64,000 nt of DNA from the NCBI GenBank assembly GCA_041545745.1, contig CP168152.1, positions 4,400,001 to 4,464,000 of the forward strand. The letters run 5' to 3'. This DNA is from Stenotrophomonas indicatrix. Its GTDB lineage: Bacteria > Pseudomonadota > Gammaproteobacteria > Xanthomonadales > Xanthomonadaceae. A program made the position numbers and the translations under genes. Positions within the stretch are counted from its first letter, which is position 1, and every line of letters starts with the position of its first letter. The notes beneath the pieces were generated by a model. It was not told the origin of the DNA and ran no database searches. It saw only the letters and a program-made list of their open reading frames with translations. This document shows positions 42,826 through 50,180 of the stretch, in pieces.

Positions 42826-43995
42826 ATGTCTCTGCGATACACCCCATTGCTGTTGGCCACCGTCTTCGTTGGCGCCGGTGTTGGCGTTGCCGGCAACGCC
42901 GCTGCACACGGCACGATGATCACCCCGGTCAGCCGCGTCTATGCCTGCTTCCAGGGCAACCCGGAGAACCCCACCAACCCGGCCTGCGCGGCCGCCAAGG
43001 CAGTGGCCGGCTCGCAGGCGTTCTACGACTGGAACGGCATCAACCAGGCCAATGCCAACGGCAACCATCAGGCCGTGGTGCCCGACGGCAAGCTGTGCAG
43101 CGGCAACAACCCGACCTTCCGCGGCCTGGACCTGGATCGCAGTGACTGGCAGACCACGCCGATCCAGCCCGATGCGAACGGCAAGTTCACCTTCGTGTTC
43201 AAGGCCACCGCCCCGCATGCCACGCGTGACTGGAAGTTCTTCGTCACCCGCGCCGGCTGGCAGCCGGGCAGCCCGCTGCGCTGGGCCGACCTGCAGGAAT
43301 TCTGCTCGCTGGGCAATACGCCGCTGTCGGCCGATGGCACCTACAAGCTGCAGTGCACGCTGCCGCAGCGCAGCGGCCAGCATGTGATCTACAACACCTG
43401 GCAGCGCGCCGATTCGACCGAAGCGTTCTATACCTGCATGGACGTGCGCTTTGATGGCGGCGGCGGTACCACGCCGGTGCCGCAGTGGCAGGATGCCGGG
43501 CCGGTGACTGCACGTACCGAGCTGCCGGTGGGCACCACCCTGGCGCTGCGTGTGTTCAATGCCAACGGCAACGACGTGGAACGCGTGGAAGCCACCTTGG
43601 CCGCAGGCCAGACCACGCCGGCGCAGTGGCCGTTGGCGCTTGCGCGCAAGGTCAACGCCATTGCCCAGCATGCGCGCGTCGGCGTACTCAGCAACGGCGC
43701 GATCACGCCCACCGCCTCGGCCACCGACAACCGCGTGTACCTGAAGGATGGCAATCGCTTCCAGCTGGACACCAAGGTGCCAGATCCGGGTACGCCGTCA
43801 CCCGGCGGTGATTTCGACCATGTGTATCCGGCCGGTATCGGCAGCTACGTGCCCGGGCAGACCGTGGTGAAGAGCAGCGACGGCAAGCTGTACGCCTGCC
43901 GCCCGTTCCCGGAAGGCGCGTGGTGCAACGTCAATGCCGAGGCGTACCGGCCGGGTGTGGGTTCGGCCTGGCGCGATGCCTGGGTGCCGTACTGA
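42826..43995 (+). CDS. Secreted lytic polysaccharide monooxygenase (AA10) with chitin-binding module
   Basis: A 389-residue secreted copper enzyme that oxidatively cleaves chitin or cellulose. The signal peptide (1-27) ends in AAA, exposing His28 as the mature N-terminal residue (HGTMITPVSR); with His131 (TAPHATRDWKFF) it forms the copper histidine brace. The AA10 domain spans about 28-205. A GbpA-like middle domain (about 212-310) and a C-terminal CBM5/12-type module (YPAGIGSYVPGQTVV to RDAWVPY, about 325-389) follow. The ATG at 42826 was chosen for the signal peptide. Such enzymes in this genus aid chitin use. Confidence 0.93.
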   Translation: MSLRYTPLLLATVFVGAGVGVAGNAAAHGTMITPVSRVYACFQGNPENPTNPACAAAKAVAGSQAFYDWNGINQANANGNHQAVVPDGKLCSGNNPTFRGLDLDRSDWQTTPIQPDANGKFTFVFKATAPHATRDWKFFVTRAGWQPGSPLRWADLQEFCSLGNTPLSADGTYKLQCTLPQRSGQHVIYNTWQRADSTEAFYTCMDVRFDGGGGTTPVPQWQDAGPVTARTELPVGTTLALRVFNANGNDVERVEATLAAGQTTPAQWPLALARKVNAIAQHARVGVLSNGAITPTASATDNRVYLKDGNRFQLDTKVPDPGTPSPGGDFDHVYPAGIGSYVPGQTVVKSSDGKLYACRPFPEGAWCNVNAEAYRPGVGSAWRDAWVPY

Positions 43996-44038
43996 GGCAT
44001 GGTCCAGGGGGCGGTGAAGGGCCGCCTCGGCTGGGGTT

Positions 44039-44097
44039 GCTGGCCAGCGGACGGCACTACCCGGGTTCGTGGGATTGCCGGCCAGCGGCCGGCACTA
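44039..44097. repeat. Two SMAG palindromes, one degenerate
   Basis: A degenerate copy at 44039-44060 and a regular one at 44075-44097 (GCCGGCCagcGGCCGGC), both minus-oriented and ending CTAC. They lie between convergent LPMO and ferredoxin reductase genes. Confidence 0.78.
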
Positions 44098-44106
44098 CCC
44101 TTCGGC

Positions 44107-44856
44107 CTACTTGCTGCTGACGTACTTCTCGCGGCGGATCTGCGGATTGCCCAGGCCCGCCGCCTTCAGCGCTTCGGCGCAGGCGTCGACCATGTCCGGG
44201 TTGCCGCACAGGTAGGCGATGTCGGTGGCCGGGTCCGGCGTGAACGCCGCCAGCGCCTGCTGCACATAGCCATGGTGTACGTCCGGGTGCGGCTCGGCCG
44301 GCAGTTCCCGCGACAGGCAAGGCACATAACGGAAGTTCGGGTACTTTTCGGCGAAGCTGTAGAAGTCTTCGCTGTACAGCAGTTCCCCCGGGCTGCGTGC
44401 GCCCTGCAGCAGGACCACCTGCACGCCACGCTCGGCCATCGCCGTTGCCAGCAACGGCAGCATCGAGCGGTACGGGGTGACGCCGGTACCGGTGGCGATC
44501 AGCAGGTAGCGGCCGTTGTGGTCGCCCGGGTTCAGGCAGAACCGACCGTAGGGACCGGACGCGCTGACCTGGCCGCCGATGTCCAGCGCCTCGAACAGCG
44601 CCGTGGCGGCGCCACCGGGTACGAAGCTGACCGCGATATCCACCGCCTCGCCTGGCCCCAGCGCGTGGTCGTGGATGGTCGCCAGCGAATAGCTGCGCTT
44701 GGTTTCGGTGCCATCGGCGTAGCTGAAATGGACCTGGATGAACTGGCCGGGCTGGAAATCCAGCGGCTGGCCGTCGTCACGCACGAACTGGTAATGGCCG
44801 ATGGAGGGCGCCAGCATGCGGCGGTCGACCAGTTTGATGGGGAATTGGACAGGCAC
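44107..44856 (-). CDS. Ferredoxin--NADP reductase
   Basis: A 249-residue flavoprotein of the bacterial Fpr type. The FAD-binding segment is RSYSLAT (arginine, tyrosine and serine contacts), the NADP region GTGVTPYRSMLPLL, and the C-terminus has YLCGNPDMVDAC. It transfers electrons between NADPH and ferredoxin or flavodoxin, supporting oxidative stress and Fe-S repair. It is monocistronic and divergent from the YadG-type ABC gene. Confidence 0.93.
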   Translation of the reverse strand: MPVQFPIKLVDRRMLAPSIGHYQFVRDDGQPLDFQPGQFIQVHFSYADGTETKRSYSLATIHDHALGPGEAVDIAVSFVPGGAATALFEALDIGGQVSASGPYGRFCLNPGDHNGRYLLIATGTGVTPYRSMLPLLATAMAERGVQVVLLQGARSPGELLYSEDFYSFAEKYPNFRYVPCLSRELPAEPHPDVHHGYVQQALAAFTPDPATDIAYLCGNPDMVDACAEALKAAGLGNPQIRREKYVSSK

Positions 44857-44902
44857 GACTTTTCGGGACAGTGTGTAGCCGGGGCAAGCCCTCGGGGTCT
44901 TC

Positions 44903-44908
44903 TATAAT
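44903..44908 (+). promoter_or_regulatory. Possible -10 box for the YadG-type ABC operon
   Basis: A perfect TATAAT at 44903-44908, 33 bases before the ABC start, within an inverted repeat GGTCT-tctataat-AGACC. No good -35 is found at 16-18 bases, so it may need an activator or be fortuitous. The same site reads TATTAT on the other strand, facing the ferredoxin reductase gene. Confidence 0.35.
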
Positions 44909-44940
44909 AGACCTTCCCCGCCCCTCTCCAGCGCCAGCCC

Positions 44941-45909
44941 ATGGGCGCGAAGGCTTCGAGCTTGGCTTCCCAGAACGATACGGCGCCCGCCCTGCGCGTG
45001 CGCGACCTGCGTAAAACCTATGACAACGGCACCCAGGCCCTGAAAGGGGTCTCGCTGGAAGTGGCCCCGGGCGACTTCTTCGCCCTGCTGGGCCCGAACG
45101 GCGCCGGCAAGTCCACCCTGATCGGCATCATCAGCTCCCTGGTCAACCTCAGCGAGGGCCAGGTGGACGTGTTCGGCAGCGACCTGGTGCGCAACCGCAG
45201 CGCCACCATGCGCCTGATCGGGCTGGTGCCGCAGGAAATCAACTTCAACCTGTTCGAAAAGCCCTTCGACATCCTGGTGAACTACGCCGGTTTCTACGGC
45301 GTGCCGCGCGCGGAAGCCGAGCAGATGGCCGAGGTCGAACTCAAGCGCGCCCACCTGTGGGAGAAAGCGCAGGTGATGAGCCGCACCCTGTCCGGTGGCA
45401 TGAAGCGCCGGCTGATGATCGCCCGCGCGATGATGACCCGGCCGCGCCTGCTGATCCTGGACGAACCGACCGCCGGCGTGGACATCGAAATCCGCCGCGA
45501 CATGTGGCGGGTGCTGAAGGAGATCAACGCCGCCGGCACCACGATCATCCTCACCACCCACTACCTGGAAGAAGCCGAGCATCTGTGTCGCAACCTGGCC
45601 ATCATCGACCATGGCCAGATCGTCACCCAGGGCCCGATGCGCGAGCTGCTGGCCAAGCTTGATGTGGAAGGCTTCCTGCTGGACATCGACGGCGCCCTGC
45701 CCGCCCAGCTGCCGGTGATCGAGGGTGCGACCCTGATCGCCACCGACAGTCATACGCTGGACATCGACATGCCGCGCGCGATGGATCTGAACCGCGTGTT
45801 CGAGGCACTGAACGCAGCGGGCATCCGCGTGCGTTCGATGCGTACCAAGAGCAACCGCCTGGAGGAACTGTTCGTGCGCCTCACCGGCAACCAGGAGACG
45901 TCCGCATGA
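44941..45909 (+). CDS. ABC exporter ATP-binding subunit (YadG family)
   Basis: A 322-residue ATPase. Walker A is GPNGAGKST, signature LSGGMKRRL, and Walker B LLILDEPTAGVD, with the H-loop TTHYLEEAEHL. A C-terminal domain of about 90 residues (from about 230) is typical of YadG-type proteins. It pairs with the ABC-2 permease that starts four bases before its end. Substrate is unknown. Confidence 0.93.
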   Translation: MGAKASSLASQNDTAPALRVRDLRKTYDNGTQALKGVSLEVAPGDFFALLGPNGAGKSTLIGIISSLVNLSEGQVDVFGSDLVRNRSATMRLIGLVPQEINFNLFEKPFDILVNYAGFYGVPRAEAEQMAEVELKRAHLWEKAQVMSRTLSGGMKRRLMIARAMMTRPRLLILDEPTAGVDIEIRRDMWRVLKEINAAGTTIILTTHYLEEAEHLCRNLAIIDHGQIVTQGPMRELLAKLDVEGFLLDIDGALPAQLPVIEGATLIATDSHTLDIDMPRAMDLNRVFEALNAAGIRVRSMRTKSNRLEELFVRLTGNQETSA

Positions 45910-46706
45910 GCAGCACCCCGACCCCGGTCCTGACCGACGGCCAGCGCAACCGCATCGCACTGATGACCATCGTGCGCCGCGAAGTCGCCCGCATCATGCG
46001 CATCTGGGGCCAGACCCTGGTGCCGCCGGCGATCACCATGACCCTGTACTTCCTGATCTTCGGCGGCCTGATCGGTTCGCGCGTGGGCGACATGGGCGGC
46101 TACACCTACATGCAGTTCATCGTGCCGGGCCTGGTGATGATGAGTGTGATCCAGAACAGTTACGGCAACATCAGTTCGTCGTTCTTCGGCGCCAAGTTCG
46201 GCCGCCACGTGGAAGAGCTGCTGGTCAGCCCGATGCCGAACTGGGTAATCCTGTGGGGCTACGTGGCCGGTGCAGTGCTGCGCGGCCTGATGGTCGGCGT
46301 GATCGTGCTGATCATCGCGATGTTCTTCACCCCGGTGCGCATTCCGCATCCGCTGGTGACCTTGACCACGGTGATCCTGGGCGCGACGATCTTCTCGCTG
46401 GCCGGCTTCATCAACGCGGTGTATGCGAAGAAGTTCGATGACGTGGCGATCGTGCCGACCTTCATCCTGACCCCGCTGACCTACCTGGGCGGCGTGTTCT
46501 ATTCGGTGAAGCTGCTGCCGCCATGGGCGGAAGCGGCCACGCACGCGAACCCGATCTTCTACATGGTCAACGCGTTCCGCTATGGCCTGCTGGGCAGCAG
46601 CGACGTGCCGGTGGTGGTGGCGTATGCGCTGATGATCGGTTTCGTGGTGGTGCTGACGGCGCTGGCGCTGTGGTTGTTGAAGCGTGGCGTAGGCATGCGC
46701 AGCTGA
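45906..46706 (+). CDS. ABC-2 type exporter permease (YadH family)
   Basis: A 266-residue permease with six hydrophobic helices. The segment FGRHVEELLVSPMPNWVILWGYVAGAVLRG is the family's conserved coupling region, and LTPLTYLGGVFYSVKLLPPWA is the late ABC-2 motif. Its start overlaps the ATPase stop (ATGA), implying a two-gene exporter unit. It precedes a 670-base repeat-rich gap. Confidence 0.93.
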   Translation: MSSTPTPVLTDGQRNRIALMTIVRREVARIMRIWGQTLVPPAITMTLYFLIFGGLIGSRVGDMGGYTYMQFIVPGLVMMSVIQNSYGNISSSFFGAKFGRHVEELLVSPMPNWVILWGYVAGAVLRGLMVGVIVLIIAMFFTPVRIPHPLVTLTTVILGATIFSLAGFINAVYAKKFDDVAIVPTFILTPLTYLGGVFYSVKLLPPWAEAATHANPIFYMVNAFRYGLLGSSDVPVVVAYALMIGFVVVLTALALWLLKRGVGMRS

Positions 46707-46744
46707 GGATGTTCTGCAGGGCCTGCGGCCCTGCACCCCCGGTG

Positions 46745-46767
46745 GTAGTGCTGGCCGCTGGCCGGCA
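46745..46767 (+). repeat. SMAG palindrome
   Basis: GTAG followed by a GCTGGCCgctGGCCGGC palindrome with one mismatch, just downstream of the YadH-type permease gene. Confidence 0.8.
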
Positions 46768-46806
46768 ACGTCAACGTCAACGTCAAAAGCGAGCTATCCG
46801 TGGGTT

Positions 46807-46908
46807 GGCGGGGTGGTGTCGGGTGGCGGGGACGCCGCAAGTACGTCCTTGTAGGCTTGGCCGCGCCATCCATGGCGCGGACACCCCGCAACCCGACACC
46901 ACCCCGCC
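46807..46908 (+). repeat. Long palindromic element A
   Basis: A perfect 18-bp outer stem (46807-46824 with 46891-46908) encloses a perfect 9-bp inner hairpin (CCGCGCCAT at 46861-46869, ATGGCGCGG at 46872-46880). The core between them, ACGTCCTTGTAGGCTTGG, is repeated in opposite orientation in element B. The core contains GTAGG before the inner hairpin, reminiscent of the SMAG GTAG head. Confidence 0.75.
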
Positions 46909-46960
46909 TTCGACAGTTTCCCGATGCTGTTGGAACGGCGGTCTTTGCTGCTGTTGGTGG

Positions 46961-47004
46961 GTGTCGACCCTGGTCGACACAGTAGATCCACGCCATGCGT
47001 GGAT
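46961..47004. repeat. GTCGACC palindrome joined to a SMAG
   Basis: GTGTCGACC/GGTCGACAC at 46961-46980 is immediately followed by GTAG and the ATCCACGC/GCGTGGAT palindrome at 46982-47004. The first unit resembles a SMAG whose GTAG head has decayed to GTGG. Confidence 0.82.
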
Positions 47005-47018
47005 GAAGCATTCGCGAT

Positions 47019-47050
47019 GGAGCCGAGCATCTGCTCGGCTCTTTTCGTTT
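47019..47050 (+). terminator. Rho-independent terminator-like hairpin
   Basis: AGCCGAGC/GCTCGGCT 8-bp stem (47021-47028 and 47033-47040) with loop ATCT, followed by CTTTTCGTTT on the plus strand. It would end plus-strand transcription from the ABC operon, although that gene stops more than 300 bases earlier. Confidence 0.65.
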
Positions 47051-47170
47051 GTGAACTGATGGATATGGATCCATCGGAAAGATGATCGCGTGGAACGAGC
47101 GGAGCGACCCGCTGTTGCTTTTGATTTTCTTCTTTGTTTTCCGTGGTGGACGCACACGGAAACCGTCAGG

Positions 47171-47273
47171 GGTCGGGCGGGGTGGGCTCGCGGGGGTGTC
47201 CGCCGCATGGATGCGGCGGCCAAGCCTACAAGGACGTATTCACGGCGCCCCCGCGAGCCCACCCCGCCCGACC
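47171..47273 (-). repeat. Long palindromic element B
   Basis: A perfect 26-bp outer stem (47171-47196 with 47248-47273) encloses an inner 8-bp hairpin CGCCGCAT/ATGCGGCG (47201-47208 and 47211-47218). Read on the minus strand it carries the same core as element A. The inner and outer stems differ from those of A by paired changes that keep the base pairing. Confidence 0.78.
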
Positions 47274-47375
47274 CAAACACGGCTTGAGCTTCAAACCACC
47301 ACGAGGGGCGCAGCCGTTGGCTGCAAACTCCGGCACAATCACAGCAGTGAATCCCCCAACTGCGGTGAGCGTGCA

Positions 47376-48314
47376 ATGCGTATCCTGATCCTCGGCGCCG
47401 GCGGTACCGGCGGTTACTTCGGTGGTCGCCTGGCCCAGGCGGGCGTGGACGTGACCTTCCTCGTGCGCCCTGCCCGCGCCGCGCAACTGGATCGTGATGG
47501 CCTGGTGCTGCGCAGTCCGGTGGGCGATGCCACGTTCCCGGTGCAGCATGTCACCGCAGATGCCCTGGCAACGCTGGCTGCAGACACGCCGTTCGATCTG
47601 GTAATCCTCAGCTGCAAGGCCTACGACCTGGACAGCTCCATCGATGCCATCGCACCGGCCGTGGGTGCGGACACCACCGTGCTGCCGATCCTCAACGGCC
47701 TGCATCACTACAACGCGCTTGACGCGCGCTTCGGTCGCGATGCAGTGCTCGGTGGGCTGTGCTTCATCAGTGCGACCAAGGCGCCCGATGGTGCCGTGCT
47801 GCACCTGGGCAAGCCGGCCAAGCTGACCTTCGGCGAACGCGATGGCGGTGCGGTCTCCGCGCGCGTGCAGGCATTCGCTGCAGCCTGTGCACAGGCGAAT
47901 CTCGATCATCTGGCCAGCGAACACATCGGCCAGGAACAGTGGATCAAGTACACGTTCCTCACCGCACTGGCGGCGGCCACCTGCCTGCTGCGTGCGGACA
48001 TCGGCACCATCGTGGCTACCGACGACGGCGAGGCTATCGTGCGCGGCCTGTACGACGAATGCCTGGCGGTGGCCGAAGCTGCGGGCGAACCGGTGCCGGA
48101 CGCTGCGCAGGACACCGCGCGTGGCACCCTGACCCAGGCCGGTTCGGCGTTGAAGGCGTCGATGCTGCGCGACCTGGAAGCGGGCCAGCAGGTGGAAGCC
48201 GCTCAGATCGTCGGCGACATGCTGGCGCGTGCGCGCGCCGCGGGCCAGGAAGCGTTGCTGCTGCAGGTGGCGTATAGCAGCCTGCAGGCCTACCAGGCCC
48301 AGCGCCCGAGCTGA
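47376..48314 (+). CDS. 2-dehydropantoate 2-reductase (ketopantoate reductase family)
   Basis: NADPH-dependent reductase of 312 residues in the PanE family, which makes pantoate for coenzyme A. The nucleotide motif is ILGAGGTGGYFGG (residues 4-16), followed by SCKAYDL, LPILNGLHH, and the catalytic Lys region WIKYTFLTALAAATCL. Organisms may carry several PanE-like paralogues, so pathway assignment is not certain. The ATG at 47376 precedes the conserved N-terminus directly. A NAD(P)-binding epimerase-like gene begins five bases after its stop. Confidence 0.88.
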   Translation: MRILILGAGGTGGYFGGRLAQAGVDVTFLVRPARAAQLDRDGLVLRSPVGDATFPVQHVTADALATLAADTPFDLVILSCKAYDLDSSIDAIAPAVGADTTVLPILNGLHHYNALDARFGRDAVLGGLCFISATKAPDGAVLHLGKPAKLTFGERDGGAVSARVQAFAAACAQANLDHLASEHIGQEQWIKYTFLTALAAATCLLRADIGTIVATDDGEAIVRGLYDECLAVAEAAGEPVPDAAQDTARGTLTQAGSALKASMLRDLEAGQQVEAAQIVGDMLARARAAGQEALLLQVAYSSLQAYQAQRPS

Positions 48315-48319
48315 AGCCG

Positions 48320-49243
48320 ATGAACATGCCTGGCCCGTTGCCGAAGCGGGTACTGATCCTCGGCATGGGCTGGAGTGGGCGCGTGTTGGCTGCGCACCTT
48401 CAGGCCCAGGGCGTGCAGGTGGAAGGCACGGTGCGCGATCCGGCGTCAGCACCTGACGATGGCCTGCAGCGCCATCAGCTGCATGCCGACGCTGCGCTCT
48501 CACCCGCCCTGCTCGCTGCCATCGCACACGCCGACGCGGTGCTGTGCAGCGTGCCACCCGATGCCGAGGGCGACCCGGCACTGCGACTGCTGCATGCCGC
48601 GCTGCGCGACAGCGATTCATTGCGATGGCTCGGCTACCTGTCATCGACCTCGGTCTACGGCGACCGCGACGGTGGCTGGATCGACGAGAGCAGCGTTGCC
48701 GATGCCACAGAACCCGTGGGCATGCAGCGACAACTCGCCGAAGCGCAGTGGCGTGCGCTGGCGGATACGCGCGGCATCGCATCGGCGGTGTTCCGCCTGC
48801 CCGGCCTCTATGGGCCCGGGCGCAATGCGCTGCTGCAGCTGTCCCAAGGCCGCGCGCGGCACGTGGTGCGACCAGGGCTGGTGTTCAATCGGCTGCACGT
48901 CGAAGATCTGGCTGCCGTGGTGATCGCCGCGATCCGGCGCCCCATGGCCAATGCGCTGTATCTGCCGAGCGATGACGAGCCGGCGCCGTCGCAGGATGTA
49001 CTGGCCTTCGCCGCGCAGCTGGGCGGGTTCGCCATGCCACCCGCGGTAGCCTGGGATGATCCATCGCTCAGCGCGACATTGCGGCGCTTTTACCAGAGCA
49101 ACAAGCGCATCGACAGCCGGGGCACGCGCGAGGCGCTGGAGTGGACGCCGCGGTTTCCAACGTATCGGGAAGGGCTGACGGATCTTGTCGCTTCGCTCGC
49201 CGGGCATGGCCCGGCGCTACCGGATCCGGGCGTTCCCGGCTGA
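48320..49243 (+). CDS. NAD(P)-binding epimerase/dehydratase-like protein (YeeZ type)
   Basis: A 307-residue extended-SDR-like protein. The nucleotide motif is ILGMGWSGR (residues 13-21). The segment YLSSTSVYGDRDGGWIDE resembles the epimerase catalytic region, and FRLPGLYGPGRN matches family members such as YeeZ. The substrate is unknown. The last 17 codons, encoding ASLAGHGPALPDPGVPG, run through a SMAG palindrome, so the original gene may have ended earlier. The start could also be the ATG at 48326. Confidence 0.85.
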   Translation: MNMPGPLPKRVLILGMGWSGRVLAAHLQAQGVQVEGTVRDPASAPDDGLQRHQLHADAALSPALLAAIAHADAVLCSVPPDAEGDPALRLLHAALRDSDSLRWLGYLSSTSVYGDRDGGWIDESSVADATEPVGMQRQLAEAQWRALADTRGIASAVFRLPGLYGPGRNALLQLSQGRARHVVRPGLVFNRLHVEDLAAVVIAAIRRPMANALYLPSDDEPAPSQDVLAFAAQLGGFAMPPAVAWDDPSLSATLRRFYQSNKRIDSRGTREALEWTPRFPTYREGLTDLVASLAGHGPALPDPGVPG

Positions 49244-49304
49244 CGGCTAGTGTCGGCCGCTGGCCGGCAGCACAATTTGATTGCCGGCCAGCGGCCGGCA
49301 CTAC
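49198..49304. repeat. Three SMAG palindromes, one inside a gene end
   Basis: 49198-49220 (CGCCGGGC/GCCCGGCG ending CTAC) lies inside the 3' end of the epimerase-like gene. 49247-49270 is a plus copy with head CTAG instead of GTAG. 49282-49304 is a minus copy (GCCGGCC/GGCCGGC). The last two together form a large inverted pair between convergent genes. Confidence 0.82.
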
Positions 49305-49314
49305 CGTTTGCCGA

Positions 49315-50112
49315 TCAGGCAGCGTCGGGCAGGCGGAAGAACGCACGCGCTGCGGCCGTGGCGTTCGCCGCCGTGGTCTGCACATCCTCGCCACGGTCCC
49401 GCGCCAGCTCTTCCACGATGTGCGACAGGAACACCGGTTCGTTGCGGCGGTCCTTCGGCATCGGCTTCAGGGTGCGCGGCAGCAGGTACGGCGCATCAGT
49501 CTCGATCATCAAGCGATTGGCCGGAATGTTCTTCACCAGCTCGCGCAGGTGCCCGCCACGGCGCTCGTCGCACAGCCAGCCGGTGATGCCGATGAACCAG
49601 TCCTGGTCCAGGTAATCGAACAGCTCCTGGCGCTCGCCGGTGAAGCAGTGCACCACGGCCGGACCGATGTGGCCTTCGAAGTTCTTCATCTGCGCCATGA
49701 AATCGGCATGCGCGTCGCGCTGGTGCAGGAACAGCGGCTTGCCATTGTCTGCAGCCAGCTGCAGCTGGCGCTCGAACGCGCGATGCTGCGCCGGGCGCGG
49801 CGAGAAATCGCGGAAATAATCCAGCCCGCACTCACCCACCGCCACGACTTCAGCGTGGGCATGCAGCGCGCGCATCTCCGCATCGCACTCGTCGGTGTAC
49901 TCCACCGCGTGGTGCGGGTGCACGCCGGCGGTGGCGTACAGGAACCCCGGGTGCTGCTGCGCCAGCTGCAGGGCCAGCGGCGAATGCTCGCGGCTGGCAC
50001 CGGTGATGATCATCTGCACCACACCGGCCTGCCGAGCGCGGTCCAGCACGGCGTCGCGGTCGCGGTCGAAGGAGTCGTGGGTCAGGTTGGCGCCGATATC
50101 GATCAGATGCAT
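49315..50112 (-). CDS. TatD-family metal-dependent hydrolase/DNase
   Basis: A 265-residue TIM-barrel hydrolase. The start motif is IDIGANLTHDSF; GVHPHHA and GECGLDYFRDFSP supply metal ligands, followed by LHQRDAH, VHCFTG and IETDAPYL, all typical of TatD deoxyribonucleases. The IGANL variant (instead of DTHCH) matches the TatD proper subgroup. The ATG at 50112 starts the conserved domain. It is divergent from hrpB. Confidence 0.93.
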   Translation of the reverse strand: MHLIDIGANLTHDSFDRDRDAVLDRARQAGVVQMIITGASREHSPLALQLAQQHPGFLYATAGVHPHHAVEYTDECDAEMRALHAHAEVVAVGECGLDYFRDFSPRPAQHRAFERQLQLAADNGKPLFLHQRDAHADFMAQMKNFEGHIGPAVVHCFTGERQELFDYLDQDWFIGITGWLCDERRGGHLRELVKNIPANRLMIETDAPYLLPRTLKPMPKDRRNEPVFLSHIVEELARDRGEDVQTTAANATAAARAFFRLPDAA

Positions 50113-50180
50113 GGGGGCAGCAGGGACAGGAAAACCCGCGCATTGTACCCGTGCCCGCCATGGCCCCTTATCCTTTGCAC

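Larger units (their letters stand above)
46707..47375. other. 670-base repeat-rich intergenic region
   Basis: No supportable gene. In order: SMAG at 46745-46767; long palindromic element A at 46807-46908; a GTGTCGACC palindrome at 46961-46980 joined to a SMAG at 46982-47004; a terminator-like hairpin at 47021-47040; a T-rich tract with hairpin TTTCCGTG/CACGGAAA near 47138-47163; and long palindromic element B at 47171-47273. The last 100 bases lead into panE. Confidence 0.7.

Noticed and set aside
46707..47375. Possible CRISPR or integron array in the repeat-rich gap
   Set aside because: The repeats differ in length, sequence and orientation, there are no regular spacers, and no cas or integrase gene is near.
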